Origin: Jiangella sp. DSM 45060 | GTDB lineage: Bacteria; Actinomycetota; Actinomycetes; Jiangellales; Jiangellaceae | Length of the DNA: 64,000 bases | Reading direction: 5' to 3' | NCBI RefSeq assembly: GCF_900105175.1 | Contig: NZ_LT629771.1 | Location: 5,536,501-5,600,500 of the forward strand | Shown here: in pieces, positions 37,226-45,500 of the stretch | Layout of the letters: the number at the start of each line of letters is the position of its first letter | How positions within the stretch are numbered: position 1 is the first letter of the stretch | The notes under the pieces: model-generated | The model's input: the letters and a program-made list of their open reading frames with translations, nothing else | Told to the model about the DNA's origin: nothing | Database searches by the model: none | Made by a program: the position numbers and the translations under genes

Positions 37226-37966
37226 TCAGTGGCCGACGGCGCGGGTGGCGAACGCCTGGCCGACGCGGAAGCCGAGGCGCTCGTAGAGGCGGCGGGCGAC
37301 GTCGTTGTCGGCGTACATGCCGAGCGTGACGGCCTGCGCGCCGGCGGCCAGAGCGGCGCGCGTGACGGCGGCGGTGACGTCGGCGCCGTAGCCACGGCCG
37401 CGGTGGGATGGGTGGGTGGCGATCGCCTGCAGGTGCCAGACACCGGGACGCTGGTCGCGTTCGGCGGCGCACGCCACCAACGTGCCCGACGCGTCGCGCA
37501 GCCCGAACCACGTGCGCACGTTCGGGTCGCCCGGCTGCGCCGACGTCCGCGGCGACGACACCCGCAGCAGCTCGGCGAGGTCGGCGTCGTCGGCAGGACC
37601 GAGCGGGCGCACCGCCTGCTCACCCGGCCGCGGCGCAGGCGCGGACGTCGTCCAGAACCAGTCCCAGTCGTCGCCCGCCCCGAGCGGCGCCGCCACGTAC
37701 GGCAGCGCACCGGCCGGGACCACGAGGCGCGGCACCGGCGCCACCTCCAGCGCCGCCGTCGCCAGCCGCCCGGCCTCGGGCTCGGGGCCGACGGCGACCA
37801 ACGCGAGTCCGCGCCGCCCCCGCACCGTCCAGCCGACGGCGCCGCCCAGCGACCAGGCGCGCTCGAACCCGCCCTGGTGGTGGTCCCAGCGCACGACGGG
37901 GTGTCCCCCACTCGCCGCCACCAGCGCGGCGTGATCGGGCAGCTCGACGAGCGCGGAGGTCAGCAC
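37226..37966 (-). CDS. GNAT-family N-acetyltransferase
   Basis: A 246-residue protein whose C-terminal half is a GNAT domain: HLQAIATHPSHRGRGYGADV contains the acetyl-CoA loop RGRGYGA, and ADNDVARRLYERLGFRVGQA is the usual ending. The N-terminal half is a diverged partner domain. The GTG at 37966 is used because further upstream the frame runs antisense into the NTF2-like gene. Substrate unknown. Confidence 0.85.
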   Translation of the reverse strand: MLTSALVELPDHAALVAASGGHPVVRWDHHQGGFERAWSLGGAVGWTVRGRRGLALVAVGPEPEAGRLATAALEVAPVPRLVVPAGALPYVAAPLGAGDDWDWFWTTSAPAPRPGEQAVRPLGPADDADLAELLRVSSPRTSAQPGDPNVRTWFGLRDASGTLVACAAERDQRPGVWHLQAIATHPSHRGRGYGADVTAAVTRAALAAGAQAVTLGMYADNDVARRLYERLGFRVGQAFATRAVGH

Positions 37967-38008
37967 CGAATCAGGGTAACGACGCTGTCGAGTGAGAGGA
38001 TCGCGGGC

Positions 38009-38392
38009 ATGACGACTCCCGAACCGCACGCCTTCGCCCGCGACTGGCTGGCCGCCTGGAACGCCCACGACGTCGAAGCGGTGCTGCGGCACTTCCACGA
38101 CGACGTGGTGTTCACGTCGCCGGTGGCGGCGCGGGTGCTGCCCGAGACCGGCGGGGTCCTGCGCGGCAAGAACGAGCTGCGCCGCTACTGGACCGAAGGG
38201 CTGCGGCAGATCCCCGACCTGCGGTTCGCCGTCGAGGCGGTCTACGCGGGCGTCTCGGCGCTCGTCATCACCTACCGGAATCAGAACGACGTGCTGGTCA
38301 ACGAGGTGCTGATCTTCGACGGCGACCGCGTGCGCGAGGGCCACGGCACCTACCCGGGCGACGACCCGAACCCGGCCGGAGCACGCGGCTGA
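38009..38392 (+). CDS. NTF2-like (SnoaL-type) protein
   Basis: A 127-residue single-domain protein with ARDWLAAWNAHDVEAVLRHF and DDVVFTSPVAARVLP, typical of NTF2-like proteins of the SnoaL group. It may be an isomerase or a small-ligand-binding protein. AGAGGA lies 9 nt before the ATG. It is divergent from the GNAT gene. Confidence 0.85.
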   Translation: MTTPEPHAFARDWLAAWNAHDVEAVLRHFHDDVVFTSPVAARVLPETGGVLRGKNELRRYWTEGLRQIPDLRFAVEAVYAGVSALVITYRNQNDVLVNEVLIFDGDRVREGHGTYPGDDPNPAGARG

Positions 38393-38430
38393 CGCCGAGT
38401 TGCGGCCCCGGAGGTGCGATCAAGAAATCC

Positions 38431-38449
38431 ATCGGTTAGCCTCCCCTAA
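38431..38449. promoter_or_regulatory. iron box (IdeR/DmdR-type operator)
   Basis: ATCGGTTAGCCTCCCCTAA, read on the minus strand, matches the actinobacterial iron-box consensus TTAGGTTAGGCTAACCTAA at 15 of 19 positions. It lies 32 nt before the siderophore-interacting protein gene, as expected for iron repression. Confidence 0.8.
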
Positions 38450-38481
38450 GTAAGGCGAAGCAACCTTCACACGGGGACTCG

Positions 38482-39435
38482 ATGACCATCGCGACCACCG
38501 AGCGTGCCGTCCGGCGCGCCGCAGACGTGCCGTCCTGGCGCCCGTTCCGGGTGACCGTCGCGCGCGTCCAGCAGCTCACGCCGTGCTTCCTGCGCATCAC
38601 CTTCACCGGCGGCGACCTCGACGAGTTCGGTCACGACGGCCCCGACCAGCGCATCAAGCTCTACCTGCCGAAGGCCGGCCGGGCCCTGCCGGACGCCGGT
38701 GACGGCGACTGGTTCGCGCGCTACCGGGCCATGGACCCTGAGGTCCGCGGCGCGCTGCGCACGTACACGATCCGCGCCGTCCGCCCGGCACAGCGCGAGG
38801 TCGACGTCGACTTCGCCCTGCACGGCGACGCCGGCCCGGCCTCGGCCTGGGCCGCCCGCGCCGTCATCGGCCAGGAGGTCGCGCTGATCGGCCCCAACCG
38901 GCTCTACGGCGCCGACTGCCAGGGCCACGAGTGGAGCCCGCCGGTCGACGTCAGCGACGTGCTGATCGCCGGCGACGAGACGGCGGTCCCCGCGGTGTGC
39001 GGCATCCTCGAGCGGCTGAGGGGCACGCTCGATCCCGGCGCGCGCGTGCAGGTGTTCCTGGAGGTCCCCGACGCCGGCGACGTGCTGCCGCTGCTGGCGC
39101 CCGACCAGGCCGAGATCACCTGGCTGTCCCGCCGCCGCCCCGACGGCACCGTCGCGGCCAACGGCGAGCTGCTGGTCGACGCGGTGTGTGCGGCCGAGTT
39201 CGGCCGGGGCGCCCGGGCCGCCGCGCTGGACGCGAGCGCCGTCGACACCGTCGACATCGACCTCGAGGTGCTGTGGGAGGTCGCCGCGGCGGCCGGCAGC
39301 AGCGCCTACGCGTGGATCGCGGGCGAGGCCGGCGCCGTCAAGACGATCCGCCGGCACCTGGTGCGCGAGCGCGGCATCGACAAGGGCGCCGTGTCGTTCA
39401 TGGGCTACTGGCGCACCGGCCGCTCGGAGAGCTGA
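38482..39435 (+). CDS. siderophore-interacting protein (ferric-siderophore reductase, ViuB type)
   Basis: A 317-residue FAD-dependent reductase that releases iron from imported siderophores. The FAD-binding barrel shows FLRITFTGGDLDEF, DQRIKLYLP and LRTYTIRAVR, followed by the SIP C-terminal domain (LIAGDETAVPAVCGILERL, AYAWIAGEAGAVKTIRRHLV). An iron box lies just upstream. No siderophore biosynthesis or uptake genes are in the window. Confidence 0.94.
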   Translation: MTIATTERAVRRAADVPSWRPFRVTVARVQQLTPCFLRITFTGGDLDEFGHDGPDQRIKLYLPKAGRALPDAGDGDWFARYRAMDPEVRGALRTYTIRAVRPAQREVDVDFALHGDAGPASAWAARAVIGQEVALIGPNRLYGADCQGHEWSPPVDVSDVLIAGDETAVPAVCGILERLRGTLDPGARVQVFLEVPDAGDVLPLLAPDQAEITWLSRRRPDGTVAANGELLVDAVCAAEFGRGARAAALDASAVDTVDIDLEVLWEVAAAAGSSAYAWIAGEAGAVKTIRRHLVRERGIDKGAVSFMGYWRTGRSES

Positions 39436-39438
39436 CCC

Positions 39439-40242
39439 TCAGCGCAGCCGCACCACGCTGCCGGTGAGCAGCTTGGCCTCGTCGGAGACGACCCAGGCGA
39501 TGACCTCGGCCACCTCCTCGGGGGTGGCGACGTGGGTGTGCTCGCGGCTGGACTCGACGGCGGCGCGGACGTCTTCGGTGACCCAGCCGGTGTCGGTGAC
39601 CGGCGGGTAGACGATGTTGGCGGTGACGCCGTACGCCGCCAGCTCGACCGACGCGGACATGGTGTAGTTCTCCTGCGCTGCCTTGGCCGCGCCGTACGAC
39701 ACCTCGTCGGGGAAGCCGTGCTGGCCGCCCGACGTCAGCCCGACGATGCGTCCCCAGGTGCCGCCGCGGGCGACGTGGCGGCGGGCGAACTCGGCGATCA
39801 GCAGCGCCGGTGCCATGGCGTCGACGCCGAACTGCTGCCGGAACGTCTGCTCGGTGACCTGGGTCATCGGCCGGCCGAACCGGTCGGTCGCGGCGGGCGC
39901 GAAAGTGTCCTGGACCCACCCGCTGGCGTTGTTGACGAGGACGTCGACCGGCCCGAGGTGCCGCTCGGCCTCGTCGAACAGCCGTCGCGGCGCGGCAGGG
40001 TCGGTGAGGTCGGCCTCGACGGTGTGCGCGCGGGCGCCCGCGGCCTCGACGGCGGCGACGACCTCGGTGGCGTCGGCGGCGCGGGCCCGGTTGTACGCCT
40101 CTTCCTGTCCCTCGGCGTGGCCCGGCCGGAAGAACGCCACGAGCACGTCCATGCCGCGCTTGCCGAGGGCGACGGCGGTGGCGGCGCCGATGCCGGCGTT
40201 GGCTCCGGTGACGATGGCGACGTGCGGCGTGATCTCGTTCAT
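39439..40242 (-). CDS. short-chain dehydrogenase/reductase
   Basis: A 267-residue classical SDR: TGANAGIGAATA near the N-terminus, NNAS in place of NNAG, active-site Ser in GLTSGG and YGAAK. The C-terminus (LLTGSVVRLR) is normal. It is convergent with the SIP gene by a 3-nt gap and 10 nt downstream of the YjbR gene on the same strand. Substrate unknown. Confidence 0.88.
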   Translation of the reverse strand: MNEITPHVAIVTGANAGIGAATAVALGKRGMDVLVAFFRPGHAEGQEEAYNRARAADATEVVAAVEAAGARAHTVEADLTDPAAPRRLFDEAERHLGPVDVLVNNASGWVQDTFAPAATDRFGRPMTQVTEQTFRQQFGVDAMAPALLIAEFARRHVARGGTWGRIVGLTSGGQHGFPDEVSYGAAKAAQENYTMSASVELAAYGVTANIVYPPVTDTGWVTEDVRAAVESSREHTHVATPEEVAEVIAWVVSDEAKLLTGSVVRLR

Positions 40243-40252
40243 CCGCCCATCC

Positions 40253-40666
40253 TCACGAGGGACGGCGGACCAGCGCCACCAGTTTCTTCGGCGCCAGGAG
40301 GCAGTAGCTCTCCGTCATCAGCTCCGCGACTTCGGTCCAGTCGACGTCGTCGACCAGCGCCAACACGACGACGTCGCGGCCCCAGCGGGCCTTGAAGAAC
40401 GGCGGGCCGCCCGCCACCAGCGCGTCCAGCTCTTCCTCCGCCGCACGGAACGTGAGCACCGTCACCTCCTGGTCGGCGCCGACCACCCGGGCGTATGCCG
40501 CATCGGTGTCGGGCACGACGGTGAGCACGTGCGCGAACGTGCGCCCGCGCACCCGCCACCGCGTACCCACCCACGCCTGCTCCTCGTAGGCGTCGGGCAG
40601 ACCCATGCAGATGTCGCGCAACGCCTCGACGAACTCTTCGGGCACGTCGTCGTCGTGCTGGATCAT
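40253..40666 (-). CDS. MmcQ/YjbR-family protein
   Basis: A 137-residue MmcQ/YjbR-like protein with a CyaY-type alpha/beta fold: ICMGLPDAYEEQAWVGTRWR, VRGRTFAHV and an ending WTEVAELMTESYCLLAPKKL. Related proteins bind DNA non-specifically, but a role is not established. It is the last gene before the repeat/IS region. Confidence 0.85.
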   Translation of the reverse strand: MIQHDDDVPEEFVEALRDICMGLPDAYEEQAWVGTRWRVRGRTFAHVLTVVPDTDAAYARVVGADQEVTVLTFRAAEEELDALVAGGPPFFKARWGRDVVVLALVDDVDWTEVAELMTESYCLLAPKKLVALVRRPS

Positions 40667-40807
40667 GCAGCGAGGCTAGCCGCCGCCTCCGACACCCACT
40701 TCGGGCGCGGCGGCGGGACGGCGGCGCGACGGCGGCGCGACGGTGCAAGCCAGACGAGGCCGCGCGGCGGGACGTGCCAGCCAGACGAAGCCAGGCGGCT
40801 GCGGGAG

Positions 40808-40889
40808 GGCGCCGGGCCGGCGGTGCTGGTCGATCGGCAGCAGCGAGAGTGTGTCAGTGCCCGCCCGTAGGGTGGGCACCCTCCCTAGA
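40808..40889. repeat. intergenic repeat, copy 1 left part (interrupted by IS)
   Basis: It matches copy 2 (42120-42199) over GGCGCCGGGCCG, GTCGATCGGCAG, GAGAGTGT and the hairpin GTGCCCGCCCGTAGGGTGGGCAC truncated here to its arms GTGCCCGCCC and GGGTGGGCAC. The IS481 element is inserted directly after CCTAGA at 40884-40889; the rest of copy 1 resumes at 42000. Confidence 0.85.
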
Positions 40890-41999
40890 TGTGATGTCCG
40901 GGGAGGTTGTGCCGCTCGGTGTTGGTGAGCCTGGCTGACAGGTGAAGGCCTCCGGTTGTGAAGTGGAGCTGTCTAGTTCACCGCTTCATCGACCGGAGGC
41001 CCTCGTGTCCCACGCTAACGCTGCTCTGACCCCGCGTGCCCGTCTGCGGCTGGCTCGGCTGGTCGTCGATCGTGGCTGGACCTACGTCGCCGCGGCCAAG
41101 ATGTTCATGGTCGCTGCGCGCACCGCGAAGAAGTGGGCCGACCGCTACCGCAGCGAAGGTGCCGCGGGGATGGCCGATCGTAGCTCGCGGCCGCACTCGA
41201 GCCCGACCAGGACCACGCCGGAGGTGGTGCGGCGGATCGTGCGGCTGCGGTGGCGGCATCGGCTTGGTCCGGTCCAGATCGCTGGCCGGCTCGGGATGCC
41301 CGCGTCGACCGTGCACGCGGTGCTGGTGCGGTGCCGGATCAACCGGCTCGCCCGTATCGACCGGGTCAGCGCTGAACCGTTGCGCCGCTACGAACACCCG
41401 CACCCGGGCTCGATGATCCACGTCGATGTGACCAAGTTCGCCCAACATCCCCGACGGCGGCGGGCACCGCTTCCTCGGACGCCAGCAAGGCGACAAGAAC
41501 CGAGAAGCCACGGCGAACAGGACCGGGCAGCGCAACCACCGCCACGACCCTCGCACCGGCACCGCGTTCGTGCACACCGTCGTCGACGACCACTCCCGCG
41601 TCGCCTACGCCGAGATCTGCACCGACGAGAAAGCCACCACCGCGATCGGCGTGCTGCACCGCGCGGTGGCCTGGTTCGCCGACCACGACATCACCGTTGA
41701 ACGGGTGCTGTCCGACAACGGCAGCTGCTACCGCTCCCACGCCTGGCGCGACGCCTGCACCGACCTCGGCATCGTCCACAAACGGACCCGGCCCTACCGG
41801 CCGCAGACCAACGGCAAAATCGAGAGATTCCACCGCACCCTGGCCGACGGCTGGGCCTACGCACGCCTCTACGAGTCAACCGACCAGCGCAACACAGCCC
41901 TGCCCGGCTGGCTGCACTTCTATAATCACCACCGCCCCCACTCCGCCATCGGAGGCCAGCCACCGATCACCCGGCTGACCAACCTCCCTGGACATCACA
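40890..41999 (+). mobile_element. IS481-family insertion sequence, 1110 bp
   Basis: The ends are inverted repeats: TGTGATGTCCGGGGAGGTTG at the left and its partner at the right agree at 19 of 20 positions. The element is flanked by a 6-bp target duplication CCTAGA (40884-40889 and 42000-42005), confirmed by the uninterrupted second copy of the host repeat, which has CCTAGA once. Together with the gap 40667-40807 (GC-rich, small GACGGCGGCGC repeats, nothing else seen) it fills the space after the YjbR gene. Confidence 0.95.
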
Positions 42000-42004
42000 C
42001 CTAG
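41005..42004 (+). pseudogene. IS481 transposase, frameshifted
   Basis: The N-terminal HTH part starts at GTG 41005 (GGAGG 6 nt upstream) and reads to SMIHVDVTKF, holding the first catalytic Asp. An extra base at about 41440-41443 then shifts the frame; PNIPDGGGHRFLGR and the rest follow in the next frame, including LSDNGSCYRS (second Asp) and NGKIERFHRT (catalytic Glu). All DDE residues exist but are split between two frames. The final TAG (42002-42004) lies outside the IS, inside the target duplication. Confidence 0.88.
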
Positions 42005-42119
42005 AGGGGCGGGTCATACCTACGACGGCGCGGCGAACGGCCGCAAGAGCCCGCCGCTGACCGCGCACGCACTGCACCCACGCCGAACGCCCACCGCATC
42101 CGCCGCTCGGCAGCGACAC
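42000..42119. repeat. intergenic repeat, copy 1 right part
   Basis: It begins CCTAGAGGGGCGGGTCATAC, as copy 2 does at 42194, and continues to a 35-bp block (42070-42104) identical to 42285-42319. No convincing gene is present; short minus-strand frames beginning MPTLRAGTDTL are just translations of the repeat. Confidence 0.8.
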
Positions 42120-42330
42120 GGCGCCGGGCCGAGGATGCCAGTCGATCGGCAGCGGCGAGAGTGTCAGTGCCCGCCCGTAGGGTGGGCACCCTCCCTAGAG
42201 GGGCGGGTCATACCTACTACGGCGCGGCGAAGGGCAGCAAGAGCCCGCCATCAGCCGAGCACGCTCCGCACCCCGCCGAACGGCCACTGCACCCACGCCG
42301 AACGCCCACCGCATCCGCCCATCGGCACAC
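42120..42330. repeat. intergenic repeat, copy 2 (uninterrupted)
   Basis: A full copy of the roughly 200-bp unit. It contains a strong stem (arms GTGCCCGCCC and GGGTGGGCAC, loop GTA, one G-T pair) just before CTCCCTAGAGGGG. Offsets between copies are 194 nt at CCTAGA and 215 nt at the 35-bp block, so copy 2 carries a ~21-nt insertion. The stretch 42331-42409 up to the kinase stop shows nothing else. Confidence 0.8.
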
Positions 42331-42409
42331 GCCAGCCACCGCCGGCCGGACACGCACCGCAGCCACAGGTCGGCGCATCACCGACCACCGAAGGCGGGCG
42401 GGCCGAGCC

Positions 42410-43885
42410 TCAGCCGCGGGCGAGGGCGTGCTGCACGTCCGCCGTCCGCTCGTGCAGCTCGCGATACAGCGGGAACAGCCGGTCGTACACGGCGGCGTCG
42501 GCGGGGTCGGGGGCCACCGTGACGCCGCCGCGGTTCCAGAGGTCGTCGCGGGAGGCGGCGCCGATCGCCACGGCCGCGAACTTCGCGTCGCCGTAGGCGG
42601 CGCCGACCGTCACCGGGGGGACCTCCTGCGTCACCCCGGCGGCGCTGCTGACGATGCCGGTCCAGAGGTCGCCCTGGGTCCCGCCGCCCACCGCGACCAC
42701 CCGCGAGGCCTCGACCCCGGCGGCGGCGAACTCGGCCAGGTTGTGCCGCACCCCGAACGCGGTCGCCTCCAGCAGCGCCCGGTAGACGTGCTCGGCGCCG
42801 TGGCGCAGGGACAGCCCGGCCAGCACACCACGCGCGTCGGGGTCGGCGAACGGGGTGCGCTCGCCGTCGAAGTACGGCAGCGCCAGCAGGCCATCCGAAC
42901 CTGCGGGCACCTCGGCCGCCGACGCCAGCAGCGACGCGTACGGCCGGCCACCGGTCAGCGAGCGGAACCAGCCGGTGATCGACCCGGAGCTGGCCATGCC
43001 GCCGGCCAGCGTGTGCACGCCCGGATGCTGCCCGGCCGTGCCCCACAGCTGCGGATGGGCGACCGGCGTGGCCGTGACCGCGATGAAGAACATCGTCGAG
43101 CCGTACATGATCATCACGTCGCCGGGACGACGGACGTCGACGCTCTCGGCCTCGGCCCAGGCGTCGATGGTGCCGACGGCGACCGGCGTGCCCTCGCGCA
43201 GCCCCGTCGCGGCCGCCGCGGGCGCCGTCACCGAGCCCGCGATGTCCGTCGGCCAGCGCAGTGACGGCAGCGCCAGCCCGGGCGCCACGACGTCGGCCCA
43301 CTCCGGGATCCACTCGCCGCGGTGCCGGTCGTACAGCGGCTGCGCCTGGTTCGCCGAGTGGTGGTCGAGGACGTACTCGCCGGTCAGCTTGTACACGACG
43401 TAGCCGTTGGCCATGAAGAAGTACCGGGTCCGGGCCCACACGTCCGGCTCGTTCTCGCGGATCCAGGCCAGCTTCGGCCCGGCCGACTGCGACGACAGCC
43501 GCGACCCGCACCGCTCCAGCACGGCGTCCTCACCCAGCCGCGCCGACAGCTCGCCGGCGAGACCCACCGCCCGGGTGTCGACGCCGTAGAGGACGGCCGG
43601 CCGCAGCGGCACCCCGTCGGGCCCGGCCACCAGCACCGTCGGCCCGATGCCGCTGACGCACACGGCGCCGATCGACGCGGCCGGGAACCGCGCCGTCAAC
43701 CGCCGGCTCAGCTCGCACACGTCGGACCACCAGACGGCGTCGGCGTCCTGCTCGACCCAGCCCGGCCGCGGCCGCTGGGTGTCGTGCTCGACCACCTCGA
43801 CGGCGACGACGTCACCGCCGGGCGACGCCAGGACGGCCTTGCTGCTGGCCGTCCCGATGTCGATCCCGAGGACGAACTCGGCCAT
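42410..43885 (-). CDS. FGGY-family pentulose kinase
   Basis: A 491-residue FGGY sugar kinase: N-terminal GIDIGTASSKAVLA (phosphate-1 loop), GWVEQDADAVWW, and C-terminal RVVAVGGGTQGDLWTGIVSS. It is closest in layout to xylulokinases/ribulokinases. Its ATG overlaps the isomerase stop (TGATG), so it should phosphorylate the isomerase product. With a D-arabinose-type isomerase that would be D-ribulose, giving D-ribulose-5-P. Kinase family is certain, substrate inferred. Confidence 0.9.
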   Translation of the reverse strand: MAEFVLGIDIGTASSKAVLASPGGDVVAVEVVEHDTQRPRPGWVEQDADAVWWSDVCELSRRLTARFPAASIGAVCVSGIGPTVLVAGPDGVPLRPAVLYGVDTRAVGLAGELSARLGEDAVLERCGSRLSSQSAGPKLAWIRENEPDVWARTRYFFMANGYVVYKLTGEYVLDHHSANQAQPLYDRHRGEWIPEWADVVAPGLALPSLRWPTDIAGSVTAPAAAATGLREGTPVAVGTIDAWAEAESVDVRRPGDVMIMYGSTMFFIAVTATPVAHPQLWGTAGQHPGVHTLAGGMASSGSITGWFRSLTGGRPYASLLASAAEVPAGSDGLLALPYFDGERTPFADPDARGVLAGLSLRHGAEHVYRALLEATAFGVRHNLAEFAAAGVEASRVVAVGGGTQGDLWTGIVSSAAGVTQEVPPVTVGAAYGDAKFAAVAIGAASRDDLWNRGGVTVAPDPADAAVYDRLFPLYRELHERTADVQHALARG

Positions 43886-45294
43886 CAGCCGCCCAGCCGC
43901 TGGAAGTCGACGTCCAGCTGCCGGCAGACCTGCTCGAGCTCGGCCACGTAGTCGCCCGGCACCGCGTGGATGTGGTTCGCGCCGAACCGGGACAGGAACT
44001 CGTCGGCCGGGACGTCCATGCGGGTGAACGCGTGCGGCCACTCGAACGTCGACTGCCGCGCCAGCTGCTCGTTGACCTCGTCGCCGTAGTCCTCGAACGC
44101 GCCGCGCACCACCTGCATGCGGTAGCGGCCGCTGTGCCGGGTGAGCCGGGCCAGCGTCATGTCGCCGGGTGCTGCGATGTGGTGCACGGACGCGCCGCCG
44201 GCCGGGAAGAAGAACACCTCCGGGTACAGGTGCACGCGGCGCAGGTTCTCCGCCGGGTCGTCGCTGCGGGCGGCGTACCAGGTGGCGTGCTGGCCGGAGT
44301 TGGCCATGTCCCAGATGTCGCGGTCGGCGTGGTAGTGCCGGACGTCGGCGAAGAGCACGGGGTCGCCGGAGATCAGCTTGAGGATCTGCATGGTCAGCGC
44401 GGCGTCCATGTCGGACTCCGTCGCGGTGACGTGGGTCGGCTTCGGGCCCTCCCAGTCGTACGGGTCGTTGAGGAACGCCTCGGTGACGTCCATGGTGGTG
44501 AAGTGCGTCGTCAGCTCCGGCTGGCCCTTGATGCCGGAGAAGTCGAGGTTCCACTCGTCGATCAGCTCACGCACCGCGTGGTACGAGCGGATCTGCCGCT
44601 CCAGCAGCTCGGGCGTCAGCTGCTTGCCGTCGTAGTGGACGTTGGCGTGCTTCTCCAGCCACTCCCGGCCCTCACGGGCGCGGGCCGGCGACACCAGCTC
44701 GGACCGGCGGACGATCTCCCACTGGTCGATCTCCTCGACGTCGACGCCGAACGTGGACAGCCACTGGTCGGTGTTGGCGACGGCGGTGTACATGCCCATC
44801 GGGCGGCCGCCGAACCGGCCGAACGTGCTCCCTCGCAGCCCGCCGACGGCCTGGGCGGCGCGGACGTGGACGAGCAGCCGCTCCAGCGTCGCGGGGTCGG
44901 CGACGTCGCCCCAGACCCGGCCGTGCACGCGGCCGATCTGGTCCAGCGAGCCGCCGGCGGCCAGCATGCCGACCATGCCGGGCTGGACGGGGTCGATGTT
45001 CGACAGCAGCACCAGCGGCCCCGGCGTCGCGTCGGCGGCGAGCATGGAGAAGTGCGGGAACGCCCACACCGAGTAGTTGAAGATGGTGAGGTCCGGCCGC
45101 GCCTCGGCGACCAGCCGGGCCTGGCTGGAGGCCAGCGCGTTCGACGACACCAGCTCGGGCGCCCGCACCACCTCGTGCCCGGCGCCCTCCAGCGCCGCGG
45201 CGATCGCGTCCTCCGACGAGCGAGCCCAGTCCGCGATGTCGCGGTGCACGAAGTCGCGTCCGTCGGAGATCGTCAACAGGCCGATACGTGCCAC
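43885..45294 (-). CDS. L-fucose/D-arabinose isomerase-like protein
   Basis: A 469-residue protein of the L-fucose/L-arabinose isomerase superfamily (FucI-related). It starts with the Rossmann-like RIGLLTISDGRDFVHRDIAD; GSTFGRFGGRPMGMYTA and the C-terminal half with many Glu/Asp/His, such as FADVRHYHADRDIW and HHIAAPGDMT, fit the metal-dependent active site. FucI enzymes also isomerise D-arabinose to D-ribulose. The GTG at 45294 is used; longer frames run through the regulated promoter. It is divergent from the ABC transporter operon and shares its operator region. Confidence 0.85.
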   Translation of the reverse strand: MARIGLLTISDGRDFVHRDIADWARSSEDAIAAALEGAGHEVVRAPELVSSNALASSQARLVAEARPDLTIFNYSVWAFPHFSMLAADATPGPLVLLSNIDPVQPGMVGMLAAGGSLDQIGRVHGRVWGDVADPATLERLLVHVRAAQAVGGLRGSTFGRFGGRPMGMYTAVANTDQWLSTFGVDVEEIDQWEIVRRSELVSPARAREGREWLEKHANVHYDGKQLTPELLERQIRSYHAVRELIDEWNLDFSGIKGQPELTTHFTTMDVTEAFLNDPYDWEGPKPTHVTATESDMDAALTMQILKLISGDPVLFADVRHYHADRDIWDMANSGQHATWYAARSDDPAENLRRVHLYPEVFFFPAGGASVHHIAAPGDMTLARLTRHSGRYRMQVVRGAFEDYGDEVNEQLARQSTFEWPHAFTRMDVPADEFLSRFGANHIHAVPGDYVAELEQVCRQLDVDFQRLGG

Positions 45295-45324
45295 GAGGCC
45301 ACTCCCATCACGTCGTCCACAAGC

Positions 45325-45371
45325 AGAAATCGATTGCCCACACGCTAGGCGAGGGCGCTCCGGACTGTCAA
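45325..45371 (-). promoter_or_regulatory. isomerase-kinase promoter with LacI operator O1
   Basis: On the minus strand, TTGACA (45371-45366) and TAGCGT (45347-45342) are separated by 18 nt. The operator AGAAATCGATTGCC (45325-45338) covers the expected transcription start, so a bound LacI protein would block the promoter. Confidence 0.75.
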
Positions 45372-45433
45372 CGGCGCGCCACCGTCGCGACCAGCCATGT
45401 CCGGCCATTTCGGCATTCATCCTGACCAGAGTG

Positions 45434-45489
45434 TTGACCGCTCCGTTGCACAGGGTTAACCTCTCCGTCACAGCAAGCAATCGATTGCT
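45434..45489 (+). promoter_or_regulatory. ABC operon promoter with LacI operator O2
   Basis: TTGACC (45434-45439) and TAACCT (45457-45462) are separated by 17 nt. The perfect palindrome AGCAATCGATTGCT (45476-45489) lies just downstream of the start site and right before the ribosome-binding site AGGAG. Confidence 0.8.
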
Positions 45490-45500
45490 GAGGAGTGGAC

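Noticed and set aside
40676-40879. Small minus-strand frame starting MPTLRAGTDTL, repeated at 42001-42189
   Set aside because: Both are translations of the intergenic repeat; they diverge completely after the shared segment and have no ribosome-binding site.
41005-42004. Programmed ribosomal frameshift in the IS481 transposase
   Set aside because: IS481 transposases are normally a single frame, and the shift occurs at GCCCAAC without a slippery heptamer plus structure that I can see; a one-base insertion is simpler.
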